Positions 9,613-19,376 are shown, counted from the first letter of the stretch. The stretch is 46,135 nt of DNA from Bacteroidales bacterium (GCA_009777915.1 WRKV01000004.1:1-46135); one strand, 5' to 3'. A program made the numbers and translations. The notes: generated by a model from the letters alone, not told the origin.

Positions 9613-11088
9613 TTAATGGGTTATTTTCAAAAAATTGATGTAAGCCTCGTTCCAGAGTTCGGTGTTTTTCGGGAGAAATAATTCCGATTCAAAAGAATTC
9701 CGTACGATGGTTCGAATATCGTGAAGCGATTGAACTAAACCCAATCCTTTGGCTTGCATCATCACATTGCCGATGGCAGTTGCTTCGGCAGGACCTGCCA
9801 TCACCGGAATACCAATGGCGTTGGCTGTTGCTTGATTGAGTAATTTGTTTTGTGCACCACCACCAATCACGTGTAATTTTTCGATGGTAAACGGTGCAAC
9901 TTTTTGCAGACCGTTTAACACATGTTTGTATTTCAACGCCAAGCTATCAAAGATACAACGCACAAATTCGGCATGAGTTTGAGGTGGTTTTTGTGCTGTT
10001 TTTCGACAATAATCGGCAATCGTTTGGGTCATACTTTCGGGATGGGCAAACATCGCATCATCGGGATCAATCAAAAATTGAAAATTGTCTACCGATTCCG
10101 ACATTTGCACAATTTCAGGATACGTATACGTTGTTCCTTCACGTTCCCATTCCTTGCGACATTGCTCCAAAAGCCACATTCCGGTAATGTTTTTCAAAAA
10201 ACGCGTGGTACCTTCCACACCACCCTCGTTGGTGAAATTCATCGCAAAACTTTCTTCGGTGATGATGGGTTCCTTGACCTCGATACCCATCAACGACCAC
10301 GTTCCCGAACTCAAATATGCGAAGTCTTTGTTTTCGGCAGGCACGGCAGCAATGGCAGAACCGGTATCGTGTCCGGCAACCGCCACAACAGGAATTTCGT
10401 TCAATCCACATTCCTTGCAAATCACATCGCTGATATTGCCTGCAATACTGCCGGGCATCACCATCGGTGGAATCAATGAGGAGGCAACCTCAGCAGCCGT
10501 CAACAGTCGGGTTTCAATCTGTTTGGTTTTCGGATTTAGAAACTGTGATGTGGAAGCGATCGTGTATTCGCACCATTTTTTGCCGGTGAGCAGATAGATA
10601 AACGCATCCGGCATAAATAAAATTGAGGTGGCATGTTTCAGTGCGGAAGAGCCTTCTTTTTGGGCTGCATAAAGTTGGAAAAGGCTGTTGAAATTCAGGA
10701 TTTGAATCCCTGTTGTTTCGTAGACCTCTTTTCGAGGAATGATTTTGAAAAACGCTTCGGGCATTCCGTTGGTGTAGGGGTCGCGATATGAGCGAGGCAG
10801 GCTCAGAAACGAGCCATCTTCCGCCACATATACAAAATCCACACCCCACGTATCAATGCCGACAGCATCTAAATCTATGCCTTGCTGTTTCGCCGTTTGC
10901 AGTCCTTTTTTAAGTTCTTCAAACAAAGCATAAATGTTCCAATAATAGTTGTTGTTGATACGCAAAATGTTATTCGGAAAGCGCGTTAATTCTTTCAGTT
11001 CAAGTTTGCCGTTTTGTAGTGTTCCCAAGATGGATCGACCGCTTGTTGCACCAATATCGAAAGCAAAGAAATGATGTGTTTGTTTCAT
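9613..11088 (-). CDS. rhaB: Rhamnulokinase
   Basis: FGGY kinase 'FAFDIGATSGRSILG', 'VAGHDTGSAIAAVPA', 'LHVIGGGAQNKLLNQATANAIGIPV'. Confidence 0.93.
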   Translation of the reverse strand: MKQTHHFFAFDIGATSGRSILGTLQNGKLELKELTRFPNNILRINNNYYWNIYALFEELKKGLQTAKQQGIDLDAVGIDTWGVDFVYVAEDGSFLSLPRSYRDPYTNGMPEAFFKIIPRKEVYETTGIQILNFNSLFQLYAAQKEGSSALKHATSILFMPDAFIYLLTGKKWCEYTIASTSQFLNPKTKQIETRLLTAAEVASSLIPPMVMPGSIAGNISDVICKECGLNEIPVVAVAGHDTGSAIAAVPAENKDFAYLSSGTWSLMGIEVKEPIITEESFAMNFTNEGGVEGTTRFLKNITGMWLLEQCRKEWEREGTTYTYPEIVQMSESVDNFQFLIDPDDAMFAHPESMTQTIADYCRKTAQKPPQTHAEFVRCIFDSLALKYKHVLNGLQKVAPFTIEKLHVIGGGAQNKLLNQATANAIGIPVMAGPAEATAIGNVMMQAKGLGLVQSLHDIRTIVRNSFESELFLPKNTELWNEAYINFLKITH

Positions 11089-11098
11089 GGTTGTATTT

Positions 11099-13222
11099 TT
11101 ATATTTTGGGTTTCAAGCCTTCCCATCTTACATCCCATTTTCCGTCTTTGGGGAAGCCCGGATTACGAGTTTTGTTGCCGTCCCAGCCGGCACACATCAT
11201 GGCGACAGCCGTGAGTAACCCGCCGTTTCCGGGCAGATATACGCGTAAAACATGGTCTTGATAATTGTGTCCGTTGATCAAGTAGGTGTTGGTTCGTTTG
11301 TCCATGAGCAAAGCCCCGACTGCTTTTTCGGGATCTCCCAAACGTGCAGCACTCATGGCTACCATCGGATAATCCCAGCCCCAGGTGTGATTCCAATTCC
11401 AATTTTCCCAAATCCAATCCAATGTGTTTTTCATTATGGTTTTATCAAAAAGTCCGTTCTCCGGAAATACGCCAAACGCTCCAAGTACAGCCGGATGATC
11501 GGAAATCAAACGGAAATTTTCATACGTGTCGGGTGCCGATTCAGCAGCTAAATACATCCCATCTTTTTGTGCCAATGGCGAAAGTTTTTTGATGAGATGA
11601 TCCCAGTCGGCATTGCGTGATTTGCCCATACGTTCTCGCCACTGTTGTGCTAATTTCATGCCCAGATGCCAATATGCCAATTCGTAAGGAGAATTGAACG
11701 TTACATGGGGTTTCAAGGTTTCTTGTGCAGGGATAATTCCTTTCAAAATGTAGCGATCGTTGGCTTGATCGTAATCGGCAAAATCGTACATAAATTCGGC
11801 TGTTTTTTCAATCAAATCGGCGTACCTTTCCAAAAGTTCCGGCGAAGGATTGGCTCGATACAACAATTCTGCAAAATAAATAATATGTGGCTGTTGCCAA
11901 ATGATGAAAGAACCCACACGCGACGGGGCTTCTCCTCCCAAATGATCAGTCATTTTCATCCAGCGAATGCCTTTGAATCCTTGACGTTCGGCGATGGCTT
12001 TGGCAACCGGTTCCACTCTGTTGTACCAGCCCAGCGAACGTTCCAACATTTCCGGATGTCCCCACAACGCAAACCAAGCCTGATGCCAATAAATCATTTC
12101 GATGTGAGGTTTTCCGAACCAGGTGTTGTAGGTCAGTCCTGATTCCTGTGGCGGCATATTTGCGGAACTCTGAATAGCGAGTAAATACTGCGATAACACC
12201 ACACGGCGTTCCAATTCTTTGGCTCTTTCGTCTGTGCATTTTGAGAAATCTACCGCAGCACCCTTAGTCCAAAAATCATTCCAATGGTTGGCTGTTTTTT
12301 CACGAATTTCGGAAAATTTCGGCAAGGTTTCGCCCGATGGATCCTCCGGTGTAAACCACGCACTAAACACCAAATCATCGGTTCGAGTTGACAATACAAA
12401 ATAATGTTTTTCCTTTTCGGAAAATGTTGCCTCGCCTTGCCATTGGATATTTACAAAATAAACGGCATCGTTAATTTCTCGTTTCAAAATTGCTGATTGT
12501 GATGTTTGTGCCACAACGGTGGTTTTATGTAAATGCGGTTTAGTCCAATCGCAGGCATAATCTCCCCATGCACCCGTTGGATAGGCAAAACGGAATTTCA
12601 CAGCAGGTTGATATTCGCCGGTGATTGTTGCACCAACGGTGGCACTAATCATATCTTTTTCGGGATGACAAACCGTTTTGACGACCACTTTTTTGTTATC
12701 AACGGAAAAACTGCTGAGAATTTCGCCGTTCCACAAGTTCAGGTGCTGGTCGAGACTTTTTACATCGTTGACCGTTATTTTTTCATCAAATTCCAAGCCG
12801 ATAATTCCCAAATGCAAACGGTTGGGATTGGAGCGGAAATAATGTGCTGCATCCATCCGCCGTTGTGTGAAATCGGGATGTTGATCCGCATAAGGTTCCA
12901 TTCGACCTCGACCGAAATCATAATCTTGAAGCGTTTCCTCAAACGTATAATTATTCACATTCGGAAACGTGTGCCAGCCCCATTGAGACTGCGTTCCAAG
13001 AGGCATACCATGTTGATAGGCATCTGGAAAAGTTTGCAATCCGGTAACGTCTACGGTCATGGCAAATCCGCCGTTTCCAATAGATAAAGAGCCCAGAGAG
13101 TCGACCTCGGTTAATCTCGGATTATTTCGCATGACCAATGCTTTGCGATCAATCGGTTCCTGTTTGTTTGTTCCGCATGCCACACAAGCGAGTAGGCATA
13201 AGAGGAAAAAAATGTTTTTCAT
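11099..13222 (-). CDS. Secreted lipoprotein, (alpha/alpha)6-barrel glycoside hydrolase-like; candidate rhamnose-releasing enzyme
   Basis: Lipoprotein signal 'MKNIFFLLCLLACVACG'; 'WFGKPHIEMIYWHQAWFALWGHPEMLERSL', 'ENWNWNHTWGWDYPMVAMSAARLGDPEKAV' resemble GH65/GH95-type catalytic barrels; first gene of the rha operon. Confidence 0.65.
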   Translation of the reverse strand: MKNIFFLLCLLACVACGTNKQEPIDRKALVMRNNPRLTEVDSLGSLSIGNGGFAMTVDVTGLQTFPDAYQHGMPLGTQSQWGWHTFPNVNNYTFEETLQDYDFGRGRMEPYADQHPDFTQRRMDAAHYFRSNPNRLHLGIIGLEFDEKITVNDVKSLDQHLNLWNGEILSSFSVDNKKVVVKTVCHPEKDMISATVGATITGEYQPAVKFRFAYPTGAWGDYACDWTKPHLHKTTVVAQTSQSAILKREINDAVYFVNIQWQGEATFSEKEKHYFVLSTRTDDLVFSAWFTPEDPSGETLPKFSEIREKTANHWNDFWTKGAAVDFSKCTDERAKELERRVVLSQYLLAIQSSANMPPQESGLTYNTWFGKPHIEMIYWHQAWFALWGHPEMLERSLGWYNRVEPVAKAIAERQGFKGIRWMKMTDHLGGEAPSRVGSFIIWQQPHIIYFAELLYRANPSPELLERYADLIEKTAEFMYDFADYDQANDRYILKGIIPAQETLKPHVTFNSPYELAYWHLGMKLAQQWRERMGKSRNADWDHLIKKLSPLAQKDGMYLAAESAPDTYENFRLISDHPAVLGAFGVFPENGLFDKTIMKNTLDWIWENWNWNHTWGWDYPMVAMSAARLGDPEKAVGALLMDKRTNTYLINGHNYQDHVLRVYLPGNGGLLTAVAMMCAGWDGNKTRNPGFPKDGKWDVRWEGLKPKI

Positions 13223-13240
13223 AGTTATTTTTGTTTTGAA

Positions 13241-13264
13241 AGGGCGATGCACGTATCGCCCCTA
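13241..13264. repeat. GATGCATGCATC-family palindrome in the 5' UTR of the glycoside hydrolase gene
   Basis: AGGGCGATGCACGTATCGCCCCTA between -7 box (minus strand TATCTTTG) and ATG 13222. Confidence 0.8.
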
Positions 13265-13325
13265 TAGGTTCGATTTGCAAAGATACAAAAAAATTTGAAT
13301 AACGGAAAAGTTTTTCAATAAAACA

Positions 13326-14912
13326 CTATGTTTTCCACCAAAAAAATGCTTGATTTTGCCTGCGTTTTTCCTCCGGTGTCCTTGCACAATAAATTTTTTC
13401 TTTCGTGTAAGGATGGATTCCGGACGAATACATTTCGGTTGATGCCGTCATCGGTGTTGGCATAAAATCCTGAACCTGTTCCAAACGATAACCTAATTTT
13501 TTGGTTTTTTCGGCAAGGGCTTTCATGTCTTTTTCGGTACACCCCGGATGGCTCGAAATAAAATATGGTATTATTTGCTGACGCAGCCCCAGCCTGCGAT
13601 TGAGATTGTCGAAATAGGTTTTGAAATCCACAAATCTCTCAAAATTGGGTTTCCGCATCACTTGCAAAACATGATTTTCGGTGTGCTCGGGTGCCACTTT
13701 CAATCGACCGGAAACGCAGTTGGTAATCACATATTCCGCATACTCATAATCGGGATTAACAGATTGTTTATCAAACAAATCATAACGAATTCCGGAACCG
13801 ATAAACACCTTCTTGACGTTGGGGTGTTTGGCAACGGTTTGGTATAAATCAAGCAAAGGTTTATGGTCAACATTCAGGTTGTTGCAAATGGTCGGATATA
13901 TACACGAATGTTTTTTACACTCCTCACAAATAGCCTGCGTTTTAGCGTTCATTTGCCACATATTTGCAGACGGACCGCCCAAATCCGAAATAAAACCTTT
14001 GAAATCGCACATCTGTACTACGTTTTCGACTTCTTTCAGAATAGATTTTTTACTTCGACTCTGAATGTGTTTGCCTTGATGTTCGGCAATCGAACAAAAC
14101 GCACAACCTCCAAAACAACCTCGATGAATGTTGATCGAATGTCGAATCATTTCGTACGCCGGAATCACGCCTCGCTTGTTGTATTTGGGATGAGGCAACC
14201 GCGTGTAAGGCAAGTCATAAACCGCATCAATTTCGGCGGTGGTCATCGGGGAATACGGCGGATTGATGACAACGTTTTTTTGGTCATCAATATATGCGAT
14301 TTGCGGAACATCATGTAGAGACGCGATGCATCGCGTCTCTACGGCGACACGCATACGTTTCGCAATTTCCACAATCGGCTTTTCGCCCATACCATAAACC
14401 AATAAATCCGCACCGGATTGGGTCAAAATCGACGGCATTGTTTTATTTTGCCAATAATCATAATGTTCGATTCGTCGCAACGAAGCCTCGATTCCACCCA
14501 AAACAACAGGTGTTTCGGGAAACAGTTGTTTCAGAATTTGGGTATAGACTATAGTCGGATAATCCGGACGAAATCCCGCCTGATTGTTGGGCGTGTAAGC
14601 ATCGTTGTTTCGCAGTCGTTTCGCAGCCGTGTAGTGGTTTACCATCGAATCCATACAGCCGGCAGTAACACCAAAAAACAGACGCGGCTTGCCGAATTTT
14701 TTGAAATCTCTTAAATCATCTTTCCAATTGGGTTGCGGAAGAATCGCCACTTTGTAGCCTTCGCGTTCCAAAACACGTCCAATCACAGCAGTGCCAAAAC
14801 TCGGGTGGTCGACATACGCATCGCCCGAAACAATCACAATATCAACTTCCGACCACCCTCGTTTGAGGATTTCGTCTTTGGTGATGGGGAGCCAGTCGGT
14901 AATCGGACGCAT
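13326..14912 (-). CDS. YgiQ-family radical SAM protein
   Basis: 'SINIHRGCFGGCAFCSIAEHQGKHIQSRSKKSILKEV' CxxxCxxC cluster motif; 'VVLGGIEASLRRIEHYDYW'. Confidence 0.93.
   Translation of the reverse strand: MRPITDWLPITKDEILKRGWSEVDIVIVSGDAYVDHPSFGTAVIGRVLEREGYKVAILPQPNWKDDLRDFKKFGKPRLFFGVTAGCMDSMVNHYTAAKRLRNNDAYTPNNQAGFRPDYPTIVYTQILKQLFPETPVVLGGIEASLRRIEHYDYWQNKTMPSILTQSGADLLVYGMGEKPIVEIAKRMRVAVETRCIASLHDVPQIAYIDDQKNVVINPPYSPMTTAEIDAVYDLPYTRLPHPKYNKRGVIPAYEMIRHSINIHRGCFGGCAFCSIAEHQGKHIQSRSKKSILKEVENVVQMCDFKGFISDLGGPSANMWQMNAKTQAICEECKKHSCIYPTICNNLNVDHKPLLDLYQTVAKHPNVKKVFIGSGIRYDLFDKQSVNPDYEYAEYVITNCVSGRLKVAPEHTENHVLQVMRKPNFERFVDFKTYFDNLNRRLGLRQQIIPYFISSHPGCTEKDMKALAEKTKKLGYRLEQVQDFMPTPMTASTEMYSSGIHPYTKEKIYCARTPEEKRRQNQAFFWWKT
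14315..14342. repeat. Perfect 28-bp palindrome inside the YgiQ-family CDS
   Basis: GTAGAGACGCGATG|CATCGCGTCTCTAC is its own reverse complement; encodes VETRCIASL in frame. Confidence 0.95.
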
Positions 14913-14943
14913 GAAACAAACGCAATTTTTTTGCAAAGATACG

Positions 14944-14978
14944 AAAAAAAACGAAATGCGGAGCATTTCGTTTTTTTT
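14944..14978. terminator. Bidirectional intrinsic terminator-like hairpin
   Basis: AAAAAAAACGAAATGC-gga-GCATTTCGTTTTTTTT. Confidence 0.65.
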
Positions 14979-15072
14979 CGTGGGTTTATTAACAATTTGC
15001 GGAAGTTTTCAACATTTTAACACTTTTTAACAAAAAAAATATACGAAAATCAGGGGGTCGAGCGTTATATAT

Positions 15073-15099
15073 GGTAGGGGCGTATTGCATACGTCGCCC
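15073..15099. repeat. Palindromic element upstream of the DUF1016 gene
   Basis: GGTAGGGGCGTATTGCATACGTCGCCC. Confidence 0.7.
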
Positions 15100-15137
15100 A
15101 ATGAATAGTGAATAATGAACCTAAAAAATCAAAGATT

Positions 15138-16169
15138 ATGGAAACAAACAAACCAAACATTAGCGAAACACAACTACAACGTAGTTTCATCGCCGAAATT
15201 AAACAAAAAATTCGTATGGCACAGTACGATGCACTGCAACAGGTCAATGTCAGATTGATCAGTCTGTACTGGGAAATCGGCAAATCCATTTTCGAGAAAC
15301 AAGCCGAAAGTTGGGGAAAGTCGGTTGTGCCAAAATTATCGCAAGAGTTGCAAAAGGAATTTCCGGGAACAGGAGGATTTTCGGTGAGTAACCTGTGGTT
15401 GATGGCTCAGTTCTACTCTGAGTATCACAACGATATAAATCTCCAACCATTGGTAGGAGAAATTAGTTGGAGTAAGCATACGCTAATTTTGATGCGATGC
15501 AAAAACGCACTGCAACGAGAATTCTACATCAAATCCACAAAGAAATTCGCATGGACGAAAAGCCTGTTGATCCACCATATCAACAACCAAGCGTATGAAA
15601 GTTACCTGATCAATCAAACCAATTTCGACCAAACGATGGCAGAAACCCGAAAAAAAGATGCACACCTTGCCATAAAAGACGAGTATTCGTTTGGGTTCTT
15701 AGGCTTGCACAACGAGTATTCGGAACAGGAATTAGAGAACGCCCTTGTGAAAAATATTCGTAATTTTCTGTTGGAGATGGGAAATATGTTCACGTTTGTA
15801 GGCAATCAGTTTCGCTTGCAAGTGGATGATAAAGAGTATTTTATTGACTTGCTGCTGTATCATAGGCAACTGCAATGTTTGGTGGCGGTGGAGTTAAAGA
15901 TGGGGGAATTTATGCCTGAATACAAAGGCAAAATGGAATTCTACCTATCTGTTTTGAATGATACCGTAAGGTTGCCCAACGAGAACGATTCCATTGGAAT
16001 CATCATCTGTCAAGAGAAAAACAGAACCGTTGTGGAATACTCGCTGAAAACCAGCATACAACCCATCGGTGTAGCGACCTATCAAACCACTACACTGCTA
16101 CCCAAAGAATATCGCCATCTGCTGCCCAACGAGAAAGACATTCGAGAAAAGTTAGGGGATATGTTTTAG
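15138..16169 (+). CDS. YhcG/DUF1016-family protein with C-terminal PD-(D/E)XK nuclease domain
   Basis: 'VNVRLISLYWEIGKSIFEKQ', 'YFIDLLLYHRQLQCLVAVELKMGEFMPEYKGKMEFYLSVLND'. Confidence 0.9.
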   Translation: METNKPNISETQLQRSFIAEIKQKIRMAQYDALQQVNVRLISLYWEIGKSIFEKQAESWGKSVVPKLSQELQKEFPGTGGFSVSNLWLMAQFYSEYHNDINLQPLVGEISWSKHTLILMRCKNALQREFYIKSTKKFAWTKSLLIHHINNQAYESYLINQTNFDQTMAETRKKDAHLAIKDEYSFGFLGLHNEYSEQELENALVKNIRNFLLEMGNMFTFVGNQFRLQVDDKEYFIDLLLYHRQLQCLVAVELKMGEFMPEYKGKMEFYLSVLNDTVRLPNENDSIGIIICQEKNRTVVEYSLKTSIQPIGVATYQTTTLLPKEYRHLLPNEKDIREKLGDMF

Positions 16170-16187
16170 ATATATTTAGAGACGAGG

Positions 16188-16880
16188 CTACATTTTTTTA
16201 CTGACTCCACCAAAACTATAACTCACTCCAAGTCCTAAATTAACAGGCCATTGATGTATTCGCGAATTGTCAGAAATTTGAAAGAATGCACCCAATCCTA
16301 AGGCCATATGAAATTTCCATTTAGGTCCGCCATGCCGTATAAATCCTGTAGGTTCGACAATTATGCCTTTTTGATGCTCAGGCCCGGAATAAAATTCTCG
16401 ACGAACATTCATGTTTGTATGCATATATCCTAACTTCAGCCCAGCTCCCAATTCCATATTAGCAGTATTTTTTCCAATGTTTCCGAAATTAAACTGAGTA
16501 AAATATAGTTGATAATTACCATCTTGATACTGACCTGTTGCCACACCTGAATAATTGCCGTAACCATAAGCAAATCCACCATACAATTCCATGATATTTC
16601 GGTCGTTAATCCTCTTGTAAGATCCGATTGCACCGTGCAAGTAATAGTTATGGCGAGAGTCATCAGCAATCCCTGTTCCTGCAACTTGAATGGCTATTTT
16701 ATCCGTTACACCACACGAAATAGACGCTTGCACACTTGGCACCGGAACGGTAATTCCCCCTTCAATTCTCGTATCGCCTTTTTCCTTAATCAACGGAATG
16801 CCGGTTAGACGTGGGTAATAAGTACAACTGCAACAAATCGTAAAAAACAACGTAACTACAACAAATGTATGGGTTTTCAT
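16188..16880 (-). CDS. Hypothetical lipoprotein, predicted beta-barrel-like
   Basis: 'MKTHTFVVVTLFFTICCSCTYYPRL' lipoprotein signal; start at ATG 16878-16880. Confidence 0.65.
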   Translation of the reverse strand: MKTHTFVVVTLFFTICCSCTYYPRLTGIPLIKEKGDTRIEGGITVPVPSVQASISCGVTDKIAIQVAGTGIADDSRHNYYLHGAIGSYKRINDRNIMELYGGFAYGYGNYSGVATGQYQDGNYQLYFTQFNFGNIGKNTANMELGAGLKLGYMHTNMNVRREFYSGPEHQKGIIVEPTGFIRHGGPKWKFHMALGLGAFFQISDNSRIHQWPVNLGLGVSYSFGGVSKKM

Positions 16881-16895
16881 AGTTTTTATTTTTTG

Positions 16896-16924
16896 CAGGG
16901 GCGATGCATGCATCGTCCTTACAG
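16896..16924. repeat. GATGCATGCATC-family palindrome in the 5' UTR of the lipoprotein gene
   Basis: CAGGGGCGATGCATGCATCGTCCTTACAG between -7 box (minus strand TACCTTTG) and ATG 16880. Confidence 0.85.
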
Positions 16925-16972
16925 ATTCTTTTGCAAAGGTACGAAAAAAAAACAAAAATCAAAAAAAATTCG

Positions 16973-16980
16973 TATCTTTG
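16973..16980 (+). promoter_or_regulatory. Bacteroidetes -7 element for the glycosyltransferase gene
   Basis: TATCTTTG, 7 nt before ATG 16988; divergent from the minus-strand -7 box at 16934-16941. Confidence 0.6.
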
Positions 16981-16987
16981 CAAAAAA

Positions 16988-18109
16988 ATGTCTAAAAAAA
17001 TCTACATATTAGGTCCGGCTTTTCCGTATCGAGGTGGGCTTTCGGCGTTCAGCGAACGTTTGGCAAAGCAGTTCCAGGACGAAGGACATGAGGTTACCAT
17101 TCTGACCTTTTCGCTACAATATCCGAAAATTTTGTTTCCGGGAAAAACACAGTTTTCATCGGGCGAAGCACCGAAAAACCTGAAAATAGAGCGTTGTGTG
17201 AATTCCATCAACCCGTTCAACTGGCTAAAAATCGGACGAAAAATCCACAACGAAAAACCGGATTTACTCATCATCAAATACTGGATGCCCTTTATGGCAC
17301 CGTGTTTCGGGACAATTGCTCGATTGACGAAACGAAACAAACACACCAAAATTGTGTCCATCGTGGACAATATGATTCCGCACGAAAAACATATTTACGA
17401 TATGCCATTATCGAAATACTTTGTAAAGCCCGTAGATGCTTTCGTTGCGATGAGTCAATCGGTGAAAAATGACATACAAAAATTTTCTCAAAAAACGTGC
17501 ATGCTCAGTCCTCACCCGATGTTCGACAATTTTGGTGAGGCAATTTCTCGCGAAAAAGCGTTAGAAAACATGAACTTGTCGAAAGAGTTTCGCTATCTGC
17601 TATATTTCGGATTCATCCGTCATTACAAGGGTTTAGACTTGTTGCTCAAAGCATTTTCCGACGAACGATTGAAAAAATATCCGGTGAAATTGATTATTTC
17701 CGGAGAATTTTACGAGGATTCAAAGCCGTATTTCGATCTCATCGAAAAGCATAATTTGCACGACAGAATTATCTTGAAAACCGATTTCATTCCCGACAAC
17801 GAAGTCGCGAATTACTTTAGCAGTGCGGATTTGATTACACTTCCTTATCGCGATGCAACGCAAAGTGGTGTAACACAAATTGCCTATCATTTCACCAAAC
17901 CGATGTTGGTTACCGATGTTGGCGGATTAGCCGAATTGGTTCCCGACGGAAAATCAGGATACGTTGTAATGCCCGATTCACAAGCCATTGCCGATGCTTT
18001 GGTTGATTTTTTTGAAACCAAAAATCCCGACTATTTCACCGAAACTTTGCAAGAACAACGCCAACGTTTTGAATGGTCAACGATGACGAAAACCATAGGT
18101 TCTATTTGA
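16988..18109 (+). CDS. Glycosyltransferase, GT4/GT1-like
   Basis: 'ILGPAFPYRGGLSAFSERLAKQFQDEGHEV', 'SADLITLPYRDATQSGVTQIAYHFTKPMLVTDVGGLAELV'. Confidence 0.88.
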   Translation: MSKKIYILGPAFPYRGGLSAFSERLAKQFQDEGHEVTILTFSLQYPKILFPGKTQFSSGEAPKNLKIERCVNSINPFNWLKIGRKIHNEKPDLLIIKYWMPFMAPCFGTIARLTKRNKHTKIVSIVDNMIPHEKHIYDMPLSKYFVKPVDAFVAMSQSVKNDIQKFSQKTCMLSPHPMFDNFGEAISREKALENMNLSKEFRYLLYFGFIRHYKGLDLLLKAFSDERLKKYPVKLIISGEFYEDSKPYFDLIEKHNLHDRIILKTDFIPDNEVANYFSSADLITLPYRDATQSGVTQIAYHFTKPMLVTDVGGLAELVPDGKSGYVVMPDSQAIADALVDFFETKNPDYFTETLQEQRQRFEWSTMTKTIGSI

Positions 18110-19376
18110 TGCCAACAGGCAGGTTAAACAAAAACTCCAAACCTCCGCCTGCACGATTCTTTACAGAAATCGTGCCTTTGTGAAAGGCGATTGCATTTTT
18201 TACGATCGACAAACCCAAACCCGAACCACTGGTGTCGCGAGTGCGACCTTCCGATACACTGTAAAACCGTTCAAAAATTCGACTTAAATGTTGTTCGTCT
18301 TGTATGCCAATTCCGTTATCCGAAAAGGAAAAATAATGGAAATCGTTGTCCGAATTGTAGCGATGAATAGAAATTGTCGTTCCTTTTCCTGCGTATTTTA
18401 TCGCATTATCCGTCAGATTTCGAAATATCGAATACAGCAAATTTTCATTGCCTTTAACCACTGTATCGGCGGGGATATTCGTGCTAATGACGATGCTGTT
18501 TTCTGCCAACAAAATTCCTAAATCTACGCAAACACTTTCAACAACCGGAAGGATATGGACTTTGTCTGTATGAAATGAATGCGGAGCGTTTTCAATTTTA
18601 GTCAATAAGCCCACATCGCTTATCAAATCTGATAAAGACAGCGTTTGCGAAAATGCTTTTGAAATAAATTGACGTTGTTTTTCCGAATCCAATGATTGTT
18701 CCAAAATGGTTTCGAGATAGCCGCGAATGCTCGTTACCGGAGTTCGTAATTCGTGAGCGATATTACTGGTTATTTCTTGTTTAATCCGATGGGTGTTGGC
18801 TTCGGTGCTTACAATCACGCGTCTGATAGACTTTCCGAACATTTGAGCGGCAAAACTTATGAACAGTAACGCCGTTAAAAACAGCAAAAGTGTAACATAT
18901 AAAAAACCATTGTCAACTCTAAGAAATCCTTTCACTTGAATATCGTAAGGCAAAGCCACTCGCACATAATAATCTTCGAAAGATTTGGCATAGTAAAGAA
19001 ATTCTATGCCTTTTGTAGCAGATTCTCGCATGGAAGAACCTTGTCCGAGTTTTTTGGCAACCACAATTTCCGGACGTTCGCCATGATTATCCATGCTTTC
19101 AATATCGCGAAAAACGTTGTCGTAAAAAACCTGACCTTGTTTATTCACAAGGGTTAGACGGATATTGTCGGGAAATAATTTTAGGAGAGAATCAATGGGT
19201 GCGTTGTGATAAAAAGCATGGTTTACAACATCGGCATACACATTAAGTCGATCTTCCAAAGCCTCAATTTTATGGCGTTTGGCACGAGATTGTTCAAAAA
19301 TGACAACCCCTGCGGCAAACAGCAGAAATATAATTCCAAACAGAAAAAACAGTTGGTATCTGTATCTTAGTTTCAT
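18102..19376 (-). CDS. Sensor histidine kinase
   Basis: 'NIAHELRTPVTSIRGYLETIL' H-box, 'FSDNGIGIQDEQHLSRIFERFYSV', 'GSGLGLSIVKNAI'. Confidence 0.93.
   Translation of the reverse strand: MKLRYRYQLFFLFGIIFLLFAAGVVIFEQSRAKRHKIEALEDRLNVYADVVNHAFYHNAPIDSLLKLFPDNIRLTLVNKQGQVFYDNVFRDIESMDNHGERPEIVVAKKLGQGSSMRESATKGIEFLYYAKSFEDYYVRVALPYDIQVKGFLRVDNGFLYVTLLLFLTALLFISFAAQMFGKSIRRVIVSTEANTHRIKQEITSNIAHELRTPVTSIRGYLETILEQSLDSEKQRQFISKAFSQTLSLSDLISDVGLLTKIENAPHSFHTDKVHILPVVESVCVDLGILLAENSIVISTNIPADTVVKGNENLLYSIFRNLTDNAIKYAGKGTTISIHRYNSDNDFHYFSFSDNGIGIQDEQHLSRIFERFYSVSEGRTRDTSGSGLGLSIVKNAIAFHKGTISVKNRAGGGLEFLFNLPVGIK

Noticed and set aside
10085-10597. 170-185 aa ORFs opposite rhaB, and similar long antisense ORFs opposite tsf (39299-39937) and the 1980-5333 gene
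   Set aside because: Fully antisense to well-supported conserved genes, no start context or domain signal.
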